This document shows positions 1 through 9,511 of a DNA stretch of 64,000 bases, one piece after another. The notes below the pieces were generated by a model that did no database searches, was not told the origin of the DNA, and saw only the letters and a list, made by a program, of their open reading frames with translations. Position 1 is the first letter of the stretch; every line of letters starts with the position of its first letter. This stretch comes from Candidatus Poribacteria bacterium WGA-3G (GTDB taxonomy: Bacteria; Poribacteria; WGA-4E; WGA-3G). The position numbers were made by a program, and so were the translations under genes. The stretch covers positions 1 to 64,000 of the forward strand of contig ASZN01000008.1 in assembly GCA_000406005.1 (NCBI GenBank). Reading direction: 5' to 3'.

Positions 1-1557
1 ACTATAGTTTGGACAGTTTTCTCAGTTTAGGAGTTCCTAACGGTGGACAGTTCCCTCCCGTTAGGACTTCCGAACAGGTGTTAGAATCGCTTTCTAACGA
101 TGCTTTTGCGTCTAAGTTGTGTTAGAAATCACTACCTATTAGGTGCTATTTTTTCAAAGTTCGTCAAAATCTGCGGTTCTGAAGTGTTCATGTAGAATCT
201 TCAACGTTTTTTAGTTTTTTCTCTGAGTTTTCTCCCGGGGCATAACTCCCTAAAAAATAGTTCTGTTGTAGACATCGCTGCAGGTAAGCGACCATCAAGC
301 CGCGTGTGAGATATTTCGGTTGATACCAATGCATATTTAGCGCAAGTAGCACGGTTTCTAGGTCAGGTCCAGCATCGTCTGTCTGCGTTTCCGGGTCTCT
401 TTGACTTCTGAAAGCGAGTTGTGTAAGACTTGCTGCGAGAAAACTCAGTTGAACGAACCGATCTAAACTCTTAGGGTTTCGGAGTTGATAAGAGTCAAAT
501 CCGAAGTTTTCTTTGACGTCTCGAAAGGCGGTTTCAATCTGCCATCGATTTCTGTAGTGTCGGATGACCGCCTCTACGGGGAGTTGTAAATCAGAGGTAA
601 ATACACAAAAATACTGATACGGTTTAGACGGATCCCTGGGACGTTTACGGATGACGACGATCCTGACATCAACAGGACACATTCTTGTCCGAACAACTTT
701 GTCTGTGACCGAAAACGTCTCATTGCCAACGACAAGGTCTCTATACTTCAGATGAGGCAGAGACACACGACTGCCATACCGACGCGGTCTGCCTTTCTTT
801 GGAAACTTCGGGCGTTTCGGGAGATAAAAGAACGCCGCATTTGACCTCGCACGACACAGCAAATGATGACCTTCTGAGAGAATCTCGGTAAACACTTTGC
901 GTCTATTGAAACCTCTATCGAAAATGATAAGTCCCGGTGGCATGAGCCCACATAAATGTTTCAGCACGGCGAAACTGTTCGCGGCTTCGCTTTTCGGATC
1001 CATCATCCGGACCGCTAACGGAAACAGACGCACACCTTCGCGGGTTTCTGCTAACCACCCGATCGCACCGAACTCATGTCCGTGATGAAACTTCGATTGA
1101 TTCTTGTTGCGTTTCTGATACCGCGTATTTCTGAAGAAATGGGTCCCAACTTGTTTTTTGCCATCTGTGGTCGCATGGCTTTCATCATAGACGTAGACAC
1201 CTGTGCCGTAAACCGTTTGCACTTGACGCCTCAGAGAGGATGCCACTTCATCAACACACCAGACACCCCGAGACAAAAACTTCGGGAGACACCAATATGT
1301 CTGCGATTGTTCCGTTGAGAGATAGATTTGGGTCATCGTGCCACGATGGGGCGTATTTATCAAACCTTTCACGAAAGTTTCAAAGTGGTTGAAGTTATTA
1401 TGCTTGAACAACGGTCTAAATTCTGATAACATGTCTTCTAAGTGGGAAAGAGGGTCCATTAGAAATCTCCTTTCAAGATGTTTTGGTTTATATCTGAAAG
1501 GATACCCTCTTTTCTGCTTATTGTCATCTTAATTCATAAAATTGTCCAAACTATAGT
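1..1557 (-). mobile_element. Complete IS4-type insertion sequence
   Basis: The first 15 bases (ACTATAGTTTGGACA) are the exact reverse complement of 1543-1557, so these are the terminal inverted repeats of an element of about 1557 bp. Inside lies one full-length transposase gene on the minus strand. The right end sits within the last codon and stop of the phytanoyl-CoA dioxygenase-like gene to its right. The left target flank is outside the window, so a target duplication cannot be checked. Related solo ends (ACTAAAGTTTGGACA) occur at 43350-43364 and 45505-45519. Confidence 0.9.
188..1459 (-). CDS. IS4-family DDE transposase
   Basis: A 423-residue transposase filling the element. The first catalytic Asp is probably in YVYDESHATTDGK and the second in IIFDRGFNRRKVF. 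The third catalytic residue is the Glu of YRNRWQIETAFRDVKENFG, which matches the Y-x2-R-x3-E-x6-K signature of IS4 transposases. The length is normal for the family and no frame break is seen, so the element may still be active. The subgroup within IS4 was not determined. Confidence 0.9.
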   Translation of the reverse strand: MDPLSHLEDMLSEFRPLFKHNNFNHFETFVKGLINTPHRGTMTQIYLSTEQSQTYWCLPKFLSRGVWCVDEVASSLRRQVQTVYGTGVYVYDESHATTDGKKQVGTHFFRNTRYQKRNKNQSKFHHGHEFGAIGWLAETREGVRLFPLAVRMMDPKSEAANSFAVLKHLCGLMPPGLIIFDRGFNRRKVFTEILSEGHHLLCRARSNAAFFYLPKRPKFPKKGRPRRYGSRVSLPHLKYRDLVVGNETFSVTDKVVRTRMCPVDVRIVVIRKRPRDPSKPYQYFCVFTSDLQLPVEAVIRHYRNRWQIETAFRDVKENFGFDSYQLRNPKSLDRFVQLSFLAASLTQLAFRSQRDPETQTDDAGPDLETVLLALNMHWYQPKYLTRGLMVAYLQRCLQQNYFLGSYAPGENSEKKLKNVEDST

Positions 1558-2356
1558 ATGTCTCTAATACGGGACGATTTAATCGAGAATGATACGGCGG
1601 TTCCATCACAGCGCGTTGACGTTCATTTGCCCATTCTGGTATCGGGTATGCGGGGACATACGCCATATTGCCTGCGGTGTAGCGCGTCAAGATGGAACGG
1701 CGTGGATGGTCGGCAGTCCACGGCAGTGTGCCGTGCGTCACTGCCTCCGTGAAGATCATGACATCTCCCGCATCACAGACGAGCTGCCGGATATGCTCTT
1801 GGTGTTTCTGATAGAGCCGCATCTCTTGCGGACATCGGTAGTTGCTCTTATGGCTTCCGGGAATGACGATCAATCCGCCTGCGCCAGGTGGCACGTCTGT
1901 TAACTGGAATGTGACGACGGTCAACCCGTTGTGCATCTGTCCATCACGAAAGATATAGTATTGGTTCGGATCGAATCCGGGACCGGAGGATCCGTGAAAA
2001 ATAAAGCCTTCCGCGCCTTTATCCATTGAGAGCAGGAACATCTGATGATCCATACGGAAGCCTTTTCCCAATATTACATTCAGATACGGAACGAGTGTCG
2101 GGTGCGCGAGCATGTGTCGGAACGGATTGCACCACGGTTCTTCCCAATTGAGCATGCCTCCGAGTTCGCCTCTACCCTTTTCACCTTTCAGCTCAAGAGA
2201 ACCCCCGTCAAGTGCCTGTTCACGCGGACGGATACGTGCTTGGTCACCATGTTTGTCAATCGCTTCGTTCGCGAGGGCTACCTCTTCTGGTGTTAGCACA
2301 TTCTTGATAATGAGGTAACCGTTGAGATCAAATAGATATTTTTCGTCAGCATTCAT
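1529..2356 (-). CDS. Phytanoyl-CoA dioxygenase-like (PhyH) protein, stop supplied by IS
   Basis: A 275-residue member of the PhyH-type Fe(II)/2-oxoglutarate dioxygenases. The N-terminus (MNADEKYLFDLNGYLIIKNV) is the usual start of the fold; a later His is in PGSHKSNY, and TH...RRSILTRY near the end supplies the distal His and the Arg that binds 2-oxoglutarate. It is a close paralogue of the next gene (2659-3459), whose protein ends with ILET and a stop. Here the reading continues past ET into the IS inverted repeat, adding YYSLDNFMN before a stop inside the IS. The IS therefore landed on the stop codon and the protein core is intact. The substrate is unknown. The 302 bases upstream (2357-2658) hold no gene that I can support. 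Confidence 0.88.
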   Translation of the reverse strand: MNADEKYLFDLNGYLIIKNVLTPEEVALANEAIDKHGDQARIRPREQALDGGSLELKGEKGRGELGGMLNWEEPWCNPFRHMLAHPTLVPYLNVILGKGFRMDHQMFLLSMDKGAEGFIFHGSSGPGFDPNQYYIFRDGQMHNGLTVVTFQLTDVPPGAGGLIVIPGSHKSNYRCPQEMRLYQKHQEHIRQLVCDAGDVMIFTEAVTHGTLPWTADHPRRSILTRYTAGNMAYVPAYPIPEWANERQRAVMEPPYHSRLNRPVLETYYSLDNFMN

Positions 2357-2658
2357 TTTTTAGCTTTCCTTACGGTTAAACACCGTGAGATTGGGCTTTC
2401 ACGTGCCTTTCTCACATCTGAAGAAACACCCCACGGACTCTCACTGCGAGGCAACACGCGCGAATTTAATACAAGGAATAGATTTAGTCTAACCCCAGAC
2501 TAAAACCCGTGTTAATTCGCAAAAGCCCTGCGCCATTGTTGCAGGCTCGGTTTTTGGTGCTATGCCTTACATATCCTTATTTCAGTTGCGACCTCACCAG
2601 ACCAGAAACTTGCGCGTAAGCGGAGCGCAGTCCAGGATCCCATAAATTAAAAACTTTC

Positions 2659-3459
2659 CTACGTTTCCAAGATGGGACGATTTAATCGAGAATGATACGG
2701 TGGTTCCATGACAGCACGCTGGCGCTCATTCGCCCATTCCGGTATTGGGTATGCAGGAACATACGCCATATTGCCTGCGGTGTAGCGCGTCAAGATGGAA
2801 CGGCGTGGATGGTCGGCAGTCCACGGCAGTGTGCCGTGTGTCACCGCTTCCGTGAAGATTATCACATCACCGGCATCACAGACGACCTGCCGGATGTGTT
2901 CTTGGTGTTTCTGATAGAGCCGCATCTCTTGGGGACACCGGTAGTTGCTCTTATGGCTGCCCGGAATAACGATCAATCCGCCTACGCCGGGAGGTACATC
3001 CGTCAACTGGAAGGCGACGACGGTCAACCCGTTGTGCATCCGCCCATCCCGGAAAATATAGTATTGGTTCGGGTCGAAGCCAGGACCGGAGGAGCCATGG
3101 AACGTATGTCCCTCTCCCCCCTTGTCCATTGAAAGCAGGAACATCTGATGATCCATACGGAAACCCTTTCCCAATATCACATTCAGATAAGGGACGAGTG
3201 TCGGATGCGCAAGCATGTGCCGAAACGGGTTACACCAGGGTTCTTCCCAGTGAAGCATACCGCCAAGTTCGCCTCTACCGTGCTCACCTTTCAAATTTGG
3301 TGAACCACCGTCAAGTGCCTGATCGCGTGGCCGGATGCGTGCCTGATCACTATGTTTATCAATCGCTTCGTTCGCAAGTGCGACCTCTTCAGGCGTTAGT
3401 ACGTTCTTGATAACAAGGTAACCATTCAGATCGAATAGATATTTTTCGTCAGCGTTCAT
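2659..3459 (-). CDS. Phytanoyl-CoA dioxygenase-like (PhyH) protein
   Basis: A 266-residue paralogue of the gene at 1529-2356, very similar along its full length, including PGSHKSNYRCPQEMRLYQ and the terminal RRSILTRYTAGN. The start at 3459 (MNADEKY) is chosen because a GGAGG ribosome-binding site lies eight bases before it; a GTG further upstream would put that site inside the gene. This copy keeps the ancestral end, ET followed by TAG. The pair looks like a recent tandem duplication. The family hydroxylates small molecules or lipids in general, and the substrate here is not known. Confidence 0.9.
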   Translation of the reverse strand: MNADEKYLFDLNGYLVIKNVLTPEEVALANEAIDKHSDQARIRPRDQALDGGSPNLKGEHGRGELGGMLHWEEPWCNPFRHMLAHPTLVPYLNVILGKGFRMDHQMFLLSMDKGGEGHTFHGSSGPGFDPNQYYIFRDGRMHNGLTVVAFQLTDVPPGVGGLIVIPGSHKSNYRCPQEMRLYQKHQEHIRQVVCDAGDVIIFTEAVTHGTLPWTADHPRRSILTRYTAGNMAYVPAYPIPEWANERQRAVMEPPYHSRLNRPILET

Positions 3460-3577
3460 TTCGATTTCCTCCACTCCTCTATTGGCTATCGGCCTTCAGA
3501 GGTCAGCGGTCAGAAAGGGTATCTCACTTCACCAAAAACCTCTTGTCTGATAGCCGACTGCTGATGGCTGACTGCTG

Positions 3578-4705
3578 TTATACCGCGTATGCGACAGAGC
3601 CGTCTTCCCGCAGCGGTGTTGAACCGGTGTTCATCGGTCGAAACGGTGTCTGCTCGATTAAATCATCGTCGAGTTCGATACCCAAACCCGGGGCTTCAGG
3701 GATTGGGATATAACCGCCTTCGCGTCGATAAGCGACTTTATACACGGCGAAATCTGCGGATTCATCTGCTTTCGTATATTCCTGTGTGATGAAGTTCGGG
3801 ATACTCGCATCTAAGTGAATTGATGCAGCAGTAATCAGGGGTCCAAGGAAGTTATGCGTGACAACGGCGCTGTGATACGCCTCAGCGAGTGCCGCGATTT
3901 TCTTGCAGTGCGTGATACCGCCAGCAAGACCGACATCCGGACGCACGTATTGCGGCCCGCCTGCCTCCAACATTTCACGGAATTCCCAGATGCTTACATT
4001 CCGTTCACCGACAGCGAGCGGTGTCGTCATCCGTTTCGCTAATTCCGCTTGCGTTGTGATGGTGTCTATCTGAATCGGGTCTTCAATAAAATAGAGATTA
4101 AAGGGTGCCAAAGCGGCTTCTAACACGATGCTGTTCATCGGTGTCAGTTTCCGATGAACTTCGACAATAAGATCAAGATCAGGACCCCCGCCTTCTCGTG
4201 CCGCCGCGACGAGGTCTCGTGCAGTCTTGACGAGCCGATCAACTCCCATATCTTGGAAGCCACCGACCAACGGATCAAATTTGAGTGCTGTGAAGCCTTC
4301 TTCGACGGCTGCTTTCGCCGCTTCAAACATCGTTTCCGGGGTACCGCCGCCGCCGAGGAGGTGCAATCGGATTTTATCACGACAATTGCCGCCCAACAGT
4401 TCCCAGATCGGAACACCGAGGTGTTTACCTTTGATGTCCCACAGTGCGATGTCTACCGCACTGATCGCGCCGCTCAGCGCAGTACCACGAAACGGGCCCA
4501 TGCGGTAGAGGTATTGCCAGTGATGCTCAATTCGTAACGGATTCTGACCGATGAGGTGTTTCTTAAATGTGTTGATGATTTGATCAACGGCTTCTGGGTA
4601 TCCCCAACACGCTGTCTGTCCGACACCACTGATACCTGTATCGGTGTGAATCCGAATCACGTAGCCGTTCCCAATAAAAAACGACTCAATTTTATCAATC
4701 TTCAT
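3578..4705 (-). CDS. Enolase-superfamily sugar-acid dehydratase (MR/MLE type)
   Basis: About 375 residues with the mandelate racemase/muconate lactonizing enzyme layout: an N-terminal capping domain (to about residue 115, ending ISAVDIALWDIKGK) and a TIM barrel. The metal and acid-base residues fit sugar-acid dehydratases: LKFDPL (catalytic Lys and Asp), the Glu residues in LIVEVH, EDP and VGERN as metal-ligand candidates, and THNFLGP at the end. Galactonate or mannonate dehydratase-like activity is likely but the exact substrate is not determined. The start at 4705 (MKIDKIE) follows GGAGG. The gene diverges from the Gfo/Idh/MocA gene at 4900, and each has its own promoter in the gap. Confidence 0.9.
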   Translation of the reverse strand: MKIDKIESFFIGNGYVIRIHTDTGISGVGQTACWGYPEAVDQIINTFKKHLIGQNPLRIEHHWQYLYRMGPFRGTALSGAISAVDIALWDIKGKHLGVPIWELLGGNCRDKIRLHLLGGGGTPETMFEAAKAAVEEGFTALKFDPLVGGFQDMGVDRLVKTARDLVAAAREGGGPDLDLIVEVHRKLTPMNSIVLEAALAPFNLYFIEDPIQIDTITTQAELAKRMTTPLAVGERNVSIWEFREMLEAGGPQYVRPDVGLAGGITHCKKIAALAEAYHSAVVTHNFLGPLITAASIHLDASIPNFITQEYTKADESADFAVYKVAYRREGGYIPIPEAPGLGIELDDDLIEQTPFRPMNTGSTPLREDGSVAYAV

Positions 4706-4745
4706 ATAGCCCTCCACAAAAGGTGGTTTTTACTTGATGCGTTGT

Positions 4746-4774
4746 ATTGTACCACAAGCACGCGAATTTAACAA
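4746..4774 (-). promoter_or_regulatory. Sigma-70 type promoter for the dehydratase gene
   Basis: Read on the minus strand: TTGTTA, 17 bases, TACAAT. It lies about 40 bases upstream of the start at 4705. The -35 box is weak and the -10 box good. Confidence 0.5.
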
Positions 4775-4817
4775 CATAGAACTGAAAAACTTTATACACC
4801 CTTTCCAAATCAAACAG

Positions 4818-4846
4818 TTGACACAAATTTTTGAGCGTGGTAATAT
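4818..4846 (+). promoter_or_regulatory. Sigma-70 type promoter for the 4900 gene
   Basis: Perfect TTGACA, a 17-base spacer, then TAATAT. It sits about 55 bases before the ATG at 4900 and back to back with the promoter at 4746-4774, so the two divergent genes share one control region. Confidence 0.6.
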
Positions 4847-4899
4847 AGTGGCAAATTTCGGAGTCCTGCAAGCTGCACGCTTCAATGAGGAGGCACATT

Positions 4900-5934
4900 A
4901 TGGCGATGTATCGAACCGCAATTGTCGGAGGTAGGCGCGGTGTTCACCACGCTCGGTGCTATGCTGGTATTGAGAACATGCAGGTAATTGCCATCTGCGA
5001 GATTGATGAGGGACGTTTAAAAGCGGCAGTGGAAGAACTCAACATTCCGGGGTATACAGACTACGTTGAGATGTTGGAGACAGAGAAACCCGATATCGTC
5101 CACGCTGTAACTGAACCGACAGTGCCACGACATATTTGGGTGGAGCCTGCCGCCGCAGCGGGTGTCAAGGCGTTGGTGATAGAGAAACCACTCGCGCTGA
5201 GACCCAGTGAAGCAGAGGCACTTGCCGCTGCGCACGAGAAAACAGGTCTTAAAATTATCGTCAATCATCAACGCCGATACCTGCCGTTCGCTGAGAAGCT
5301 GCTGGAGTTCTTTGCCGACGATAGCCTCGGCGATATACACTTCATCCGCGCATGCACCGAAGGCGATATTACCGATATGGATACCCACCTCATGGATGTC
5401 GTGCTTTTCGCGCTTAAAGATATTCCGATTACACACGTCTGGGGTGCCGTTGAAGGTGCCGAAATTTATGATGTTCCGCATCGACAGTGTCCCGAAGACT
5501 TGATGGCGATTTATACATTTGAGAACGGGGCGCGCGTCTTTTTTGAATCCGCACGGACGGCGTTTGGAACGATTGATTTTCCGGGCAGTAATCCGCGGTG
5601 CAACCTCGATTTTTGGGGCACGAAAGGCAGGATGTGGTGGCGAGAAAACGGTTCTTGGGGATACCAACTCGACGGTATGGCACAACATTTCGTTGAGCCG
5701 ACCCACTTCGGTGAAGATGACAAGTTCGGACAGCGCGCCTTTACCGAGGCAATCGCGACGTGGCTGGACGACGAGAATCAACCGCATCGCAATAGATTGG
5801 AGTTCGCATTGCTCGGTTTCGATCTGATTATGGCGGCGTATCGCTCCGCACTCGTCGGTAAACGGATACCTTGGCCCCCTAAACTTACCGATGATGAATG
5901 GGTCGAACTGAAAAATAGGATTGTCAACACCTAA
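4900..5934 (+). CDS. Gfo/Idh/MocA family NAD(P)-dependent oxidoreductase
   Basis: About 344 residues. The N-terminal Rossmann fold begins TAIVGGRRGVHHARCYAG, a variant of the usual GxGxxG loop, and VIEKPLALRPSEAEAL is the family EKP motif. The C-terminal half has the alpha/beta substrate domain typical of sugar and inositol dehydrogenases. The start at 4900 (MAMYRT) follows AGGAGG by six bases; an earlier in-frame ATG overlaps that site and is rejected. It is followed by tandem PhyH genes in the same direction, suggesting one transcription unit for breakdown of a sugar-like compound. The substrate is unknown. Confidence 0.9.
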   Translation: MAMYRTAIVGGRRGVHHARCYAGIENMQVIAICEIDEGRLKAAVEELNIPGYTDYVEMLETEKPDIVHAVTEPTVPRHIWVEPAAAAGVKALVIEKPLALRPSEAEALAAAHEKTGLKIIVNHQRRYLPFAEKLLEFFADDSLGDIHFIRACTEGDITDMDTHLMDVVLFALKDIPITHVWGAVEGAEIYDVPHRQCPEDLMAIYTFENGARVFFESARTAFGTIDFPGSNPRCNLDFWGTKGRMWWRENGSWGYQLDGMAQHFVEPTHFGEDDKFGQRAFTEAIATWLDDENQPHRNRLEFALLGFDLIMAAYRSALVGKRIPWPPKLTDDEWVELKNRIVNT

Positions 5935-6008
5935 AATAGACATGACAACGTAGAAAACCACAATACCGCACCGTATAAAGAAATAGATGTTATAGGAGGC
6001 AAGAGAAT

Positions 6009-6821
6009 ATGCTCAGCCCAGCACAGGTTGACACATTTCGGAAAAAAGGGTTTCTCCTCGGAAGCCGTGTTCTAAGTGATGAACAGGTTGACGAATTGCG
6101 CGAAGAATTGGCACGCGTGATTGATAATTATGAGACCCCTGAAGTGCCACAGCCGGTACGTATCGCCAACCTCGGTGGCAAGGAAGAGAGTCCGGTCTGG
6201 CAGATCGTTAATATTTGGGAGGCGAGTTCGGCTTACCATCGGTTGGTTCACAACCCCGTCATTGTAGAAGAAATCGGACAATTGACAGAAACAACAGAGT
6301 TGCGCGTCTGGCACGATCAGATTCAATACAAACCGCCACAGGTCGGGGGTGTCAATCGTTGGCATCAGGATTCGCCGTTGTGGGGGATTCTCATGCCCAA
6401 GACGAGTCAAGTAACGGCATGGGTTGCTTTAGACGATGTAGATGAAAGCAACGGCTGTATGCGTATGGTCCCCGGCTCTTATCATTGGGGGAGCCAGATG
6501 CCGTTCCTACGAGAAATCCCAGACATCCACACAATGCCGGATCGCTTTGAAGATAACGCGTTAGATGTTGAACTTTGTCCCGTCCCGAAGGGACATGTCC
6601 ACTATCATCACGCCTTGACGTGGCACGGATCTCATGACAATACCAGTAGTGAACCACGCCGTGCGATTGCGGTGCATTATATGACCGGCGAAACCATCTA
6701 TGATGAAAGTGGCAACCACATTATGAAACGTTTTGTTACCGTCAACGGCGGCACTAAGTTAGCGGGTCACCACTTTCCACTCGTGATGGATGAAGGGAAA
6801 CCGACGAAGGCGAATATATAA
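6009..6821 (+). CDS. Phytanoyl-CoA dioxygenase-like (PhyH) protein, tandem copy 1
   Basis: A 270-residue PhyH-type dioxygenase. The HxD iron motif is in NRWHQDSPLW, the distal His in LTWHGSHDN, and the 2-oxoglutarate Arg in EPRRAIAVHYM. A GGAGG site precedes the ATG. The next gene (6844-7656) is a paralogue of the same length with the same motifs, only 22 bases downstream, so this is a tandem duplication in one operon. This pair belongs to a different subgroup from the two PhyH genes at 1.5-3.5 kb. Confidence 0.92.
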   Translation: MLSPAQVDTFRKKGFLLGSRVLSDEQVDELREELARVIDNYETPEVPQPVRIANLGGKEESPVWQIVNIWEASSAYHRLVHNPVIVEEIGQLTETTELRVWHDQIQYKPPQVGGVNRWHQDSPLWGILMPKTSQVTAWVALDDVDESNGCMRMVPGSYHWGSQMPFLREIPDIHTMPDRFEDNALDVELCPVPKGHVHYHHALTWHGSHDNTSSEPRRAIAVHYMTGETIYDESGNHIMKRFVTVNGGTKLAGHHFPLVMDEGKPTKANI

Positions 6822-6843
6822 GTTTTTTCTATTGGAGGCAAGG

Positions 6844-7656
6844 ATGCTCAGCCAAGTACAGGTTGACACATTTCATGAAAAAGGGTTTCTCCTCGGGAGT
6901 CGTGCTTTAAACGATGAACAGGTCGAGGAATTACAGTCAGAGTTAACACGTGTGATTGATGACTACAAGAAAACCGATATTCCGCAGCCGGTTCATATCG
7001 TTAACCTTGGTGGCAGGGAAGAGAGTCCAGTCTGGCAAGTCGTTAACATTTGGGAGGCGAGTTCCGCCTATCACCGACTCGTCCACAACCCGATTATTGT
7101 CGAGGAGATTGGACAACTGACGGCGGCGATGGAGTTGCGCGTCTGGCACGACCAGATCCAGTACAAACCCGCTGAGGTCGGTGGTGTCAATATGTGGCAT
7201 CAGGATTCACCGTATTGGCCGATCCTCACGCCGAAGACGAGTCAGGTAACGGCGTGGGTCGCATTGGACGATGTTGATGAGAGCAATGGATGTATGCGTA
7301 TGGTCCCTGGTTCTTACCACTGGGGCAATCAGATCCCGTTCCTGCATTCGATCAAAGATATCCATTCGATGCCTGACCGCTTTGAAGACCGTGAACTGGA
7401 AGTGGAGCTCTGTCCGGTGCCGAAAGGATATGTCCATTACCATCATTCTTTGACGTGGCACGGTTCACACGATAATACAAGTGGAAACCCGCGTCGCGCG
7501 ATTGCGGTCCATTATATGACCGGTGAGACCCTCTACGATGAAAGTGGCAATCACGTCATGAAGCCTTTCGTTACCGTTAAGGATGGCGATAAACTTGAAG
7601 GCGATAGCTTTCCGCTTGTGATGAATGCCGGAAAACCGACGAGTCCGAGTGTATAG
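6844..7656 (+). CDS. Phytanoyl-CoA dioxygenase-like (PhyH) protein, tandem copy 2
   Basis: A 270-residue tandem copy of the preceding gene. HxD is in NMWHQDSPYW, the distal His in LTWHGSHDN, and the Arg in NPRRAIAVHYM. The start at 6844 (MLSQVQVD) matches the start of copy 1 and follows a GGAGG site; an in-frame GTG further upstream lies inside the end of copy 1 and is rejected. Both copies keep all catalytic residues, so both are probably functional and may differ in substrate. Confidence 0.92.
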   Translation: MLSQVQVDTFHEKGFLLGSRALNDEQVEELQSELTRVIDDYKKTDIPQPVHIVNLGGREESPVWQVVNIWEASSAYHRLVHNPIIVEEIGQLTAAMELRVWHDQIQYKPAEVGGVNMWHQDSPYWPILTPKTSQVTAWVALDDVDESNGCMRMVPGSYHWGNQIPFLHSIKDIHSMPDRFEDRELEVELCPVPKGYVHYHHSLTWHGSHDNTSGNPRRAIAVHYMTGETLYDESGNHVMKPFVTVKDGDKLEGDSFPLVMNAGKPTSPSV

Positions 7657-7771
7657 CCCGTTTTTTACTAACCTTAGGGATGTGTGAGCCTGACCAACGG
7701 GAGGGCTGGAATACGTAAGGAATCGCCTTCGACACAACCCTCCTAAACGAACCGCAAGGAAAATTAAAAAA

Positions 7772-9406
7772 ATGAAAGTTGTTGATGCAGTTGCAAAAGT
7801 CCTTAAAGCGGAAGGTGTAGAATACCTGTTTGCCTATCCTGTCAACCCGATAATTGAGGCAGCAGCGAAATTAGACATCCGTCCGATTATTGTCAGACAG
7901 GAACGGATCGGACTCCACATGGCAGATGCGATGAGCCGGATGACCTCTGGCGAGAAGATCGGTGTGTTCTGTATGCAGAGCGGTCCCGGTTCTGAGAACG
8001 CGTTTGGCGGTGTCGCACAGGCGTACGGCGATTCCGCGCCAATCGTCGTTTTACCGATGGGATACGCGAGAACATTAACACAAATCCAACCGAATTTCAA
8101 CTCCGCCTTAAACTACCGCCACGTAACCAAGTCGTGCGAACAGGTTACCTTACCGGATGCCGTGCCAGAAGCACTGCGGCGCGCATTTACACAGGCACGC
8201 AACGGCAGACCCCGTCCGGCACTTGTTGAGTTCCCGTCGGACCTATTTGGCGAAGAAATTCCCGAACCTTTTGAACCGACACCTGTTCCAATAGTCCGCT
8301 ACGGACCTGACAGTGCGTCAATTGATGCTGCCGCAGATGCGCTACTTGCCGCAGACTGTCCGGTGATCTACGCAGGACAAGGTGTCCATTACGCTAAAGC
8401 GTGGGATTCTTTGAAAGCATTGGCGGAACTCCTTGGCGCGCCTGTGACAACGAGTTTAGGTGGGAAAAGTGCTTTCCCAGAAGATCACCCACTATCACTC
8501 GGTTCCGGCGGTCGCTCGATTCCGAAAACAGTGCATCATTTTCTCCAAAAAACGGATCTCCTCTTCGGGATCGGATGCAGCTTCACCCGAACGCATTTCG
8601 GGGTCAAGATTCCAGAAGGCACACGTGTCATGCACGCCACCTTGGACCCAGCCGATATTAACAAAGATGTTCCGGTTGAAATTGCACTTGTCGGTGATGC
8701 GGGTTTGATTTTAGAGGGTTTAGTGGAAGCCGTGCGTGAACGATCAGAAAGTGCATCCGAAGAACACACGACTGCTATCACAGAAGAGATTCGTGCTATC
8801 AGAGCGGAGTGGCTCGAACAGTGGATGCCGAAACTCACCTCCGACGCTGTACCGATGACACCCTATCGTGTTATTTGGGACCTGTTGCATACCGTTGATG
8901 TCAAAAACACGATTATTACACACGATGCGGGGAGCCCGCGCGACCAAATGTCGCCTTTCTGGCAGTCTACAGCACCATTGACCTACATCGGTTGGGGAAA
9001 AACAACGCAGCTCGGCTACGGTCTCGGACTCGCCATGGGTGCGAAACTCGCCAGACCGGACGCGCTCTGCGTTAATGTCTGGGGCGACGCAGCAATCGGC
9101 TTCACCGGTATGGATTTCGAGACAGCCGTACGTGAACGGATACCGATTCTCTCTGTCCTTTTCAATAACTTCTCTATGGCAATTGAGATTCCGATTATGC
9201 CTGTGTCCACCGAAAAATTCAGATCGACAGACATCTCTGGTAACTACGCAGATATGGCGAAGGCGTTCGGTGGCTACGGTGAACGCGTCGAAACACCGGA
9301 CCAGATCATTCCGGCTATCCAACGCGGTATCCAAAAAACACAGGAAGGCGTGCCTGCACTGCTTGAGTTTATCACTGCGAAGGAAATACAAATTTCCAGT
9401 TTCTAA
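7772..9406 (+). CDS. Thiamine-diphosphate-dependent enzyme, acetolactate-synthase-like
   Basis: A 544-residue protein with the three domains of the ThDP decarboxylase/synthase family. The pyrimidine-binding domain contains the catalytic Glu in IIVRQERIGLHMADA and a PGSENAFGG loop. A central domain follows. The pyrophosphate domain carries GDAAIGF then VLFNN, the GDx...NN cofactor and magnesium motif. It is close in size to acetolactate synthase large subunits but has no regulatory subunit beside it, so a role in catabolism is as likely as branched-chain amino acid synthesis. It lies 115 bases after the PhyH pair in the same direction. Confidence 0.88.
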   Translation: MKVVDAVAKVLKAEGVEYLFAYPVNPIIEAAAKLDIRPIIVRQERIGLHMADAMSRMTSGEKIGVFCMQSGPGSENAFGGVAQAYGDSAPIVVLPMGYARTLTQIQPNFNSALNYRHVTKSCEQVTLPDAVPEALRRAFTQARNGRPRPALVEFPSDLFGEEIPEPFEPTPVPIVRYGPDSASIDAAADALLAADCPVIYAGQGVHYAKAWDSLKALAELLGAPVTTSLGGKSAFPEDHPLSLGSGGRSIPKTVHHFLQKTDLLFGIGCSFTRTHFGVKIPEGTRVMHATLDPADINKDVPVEIALVGDAGLILEGLVEAVRERSESASEEHTTAITEEIRAIRAEWLEQWMPKLTSDAVPMTPYRVIWDLLHTVDVKNTIITHDAGSPRDQMSPFWQSTAPLTYIGWGKTTQLGYGLGLAMGAKLARPDALCVNVWGDAAIGFTGMDFETAVRERIPILSVLFNNFSMAIEIPIMPVSTEKFRSTDISGNYADMAKAFGGYGERVETPDQIIPAIQRGIQKTQEGVPALLEFITAKEIQISSF

Positions 9407-9439
9407 TTGGCTATCGGAAACCGTCAGAAGAATGGTTTT

Positions 9440-9483
9440 CAGTTGTCAGTACGGTTTTTTTGAAAAAACCGTACTGACAACTG
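9440..9483. terminator. Long perfect hairpin between the ThDP and LamG genes
   Basis: Two 21-base arms (9440-9460 and 9463-9483) are perfectly complementary and separated by two bases. The arms are made of the CAGTTGTCAGT word that recurs between genes in this window. It lies just after the ThDP gene and carries a T tract inside the stem rather than after it, so terminator function is plausible but not certain. Confidence 0.5.
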
Positions 9484-9511
9484 ACAACTAACAAAAAAGG
9501 AGTTCGCTGTT

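Noticed and set aside
5017..5961. 314-residue minus-strand gene opposite the 4900-5934 oxidoreductase
   Set aside because: It is the antisense shadow of a clear gene; composition is Cys/His/Arg-heavy and no family or ribosome site is seen.
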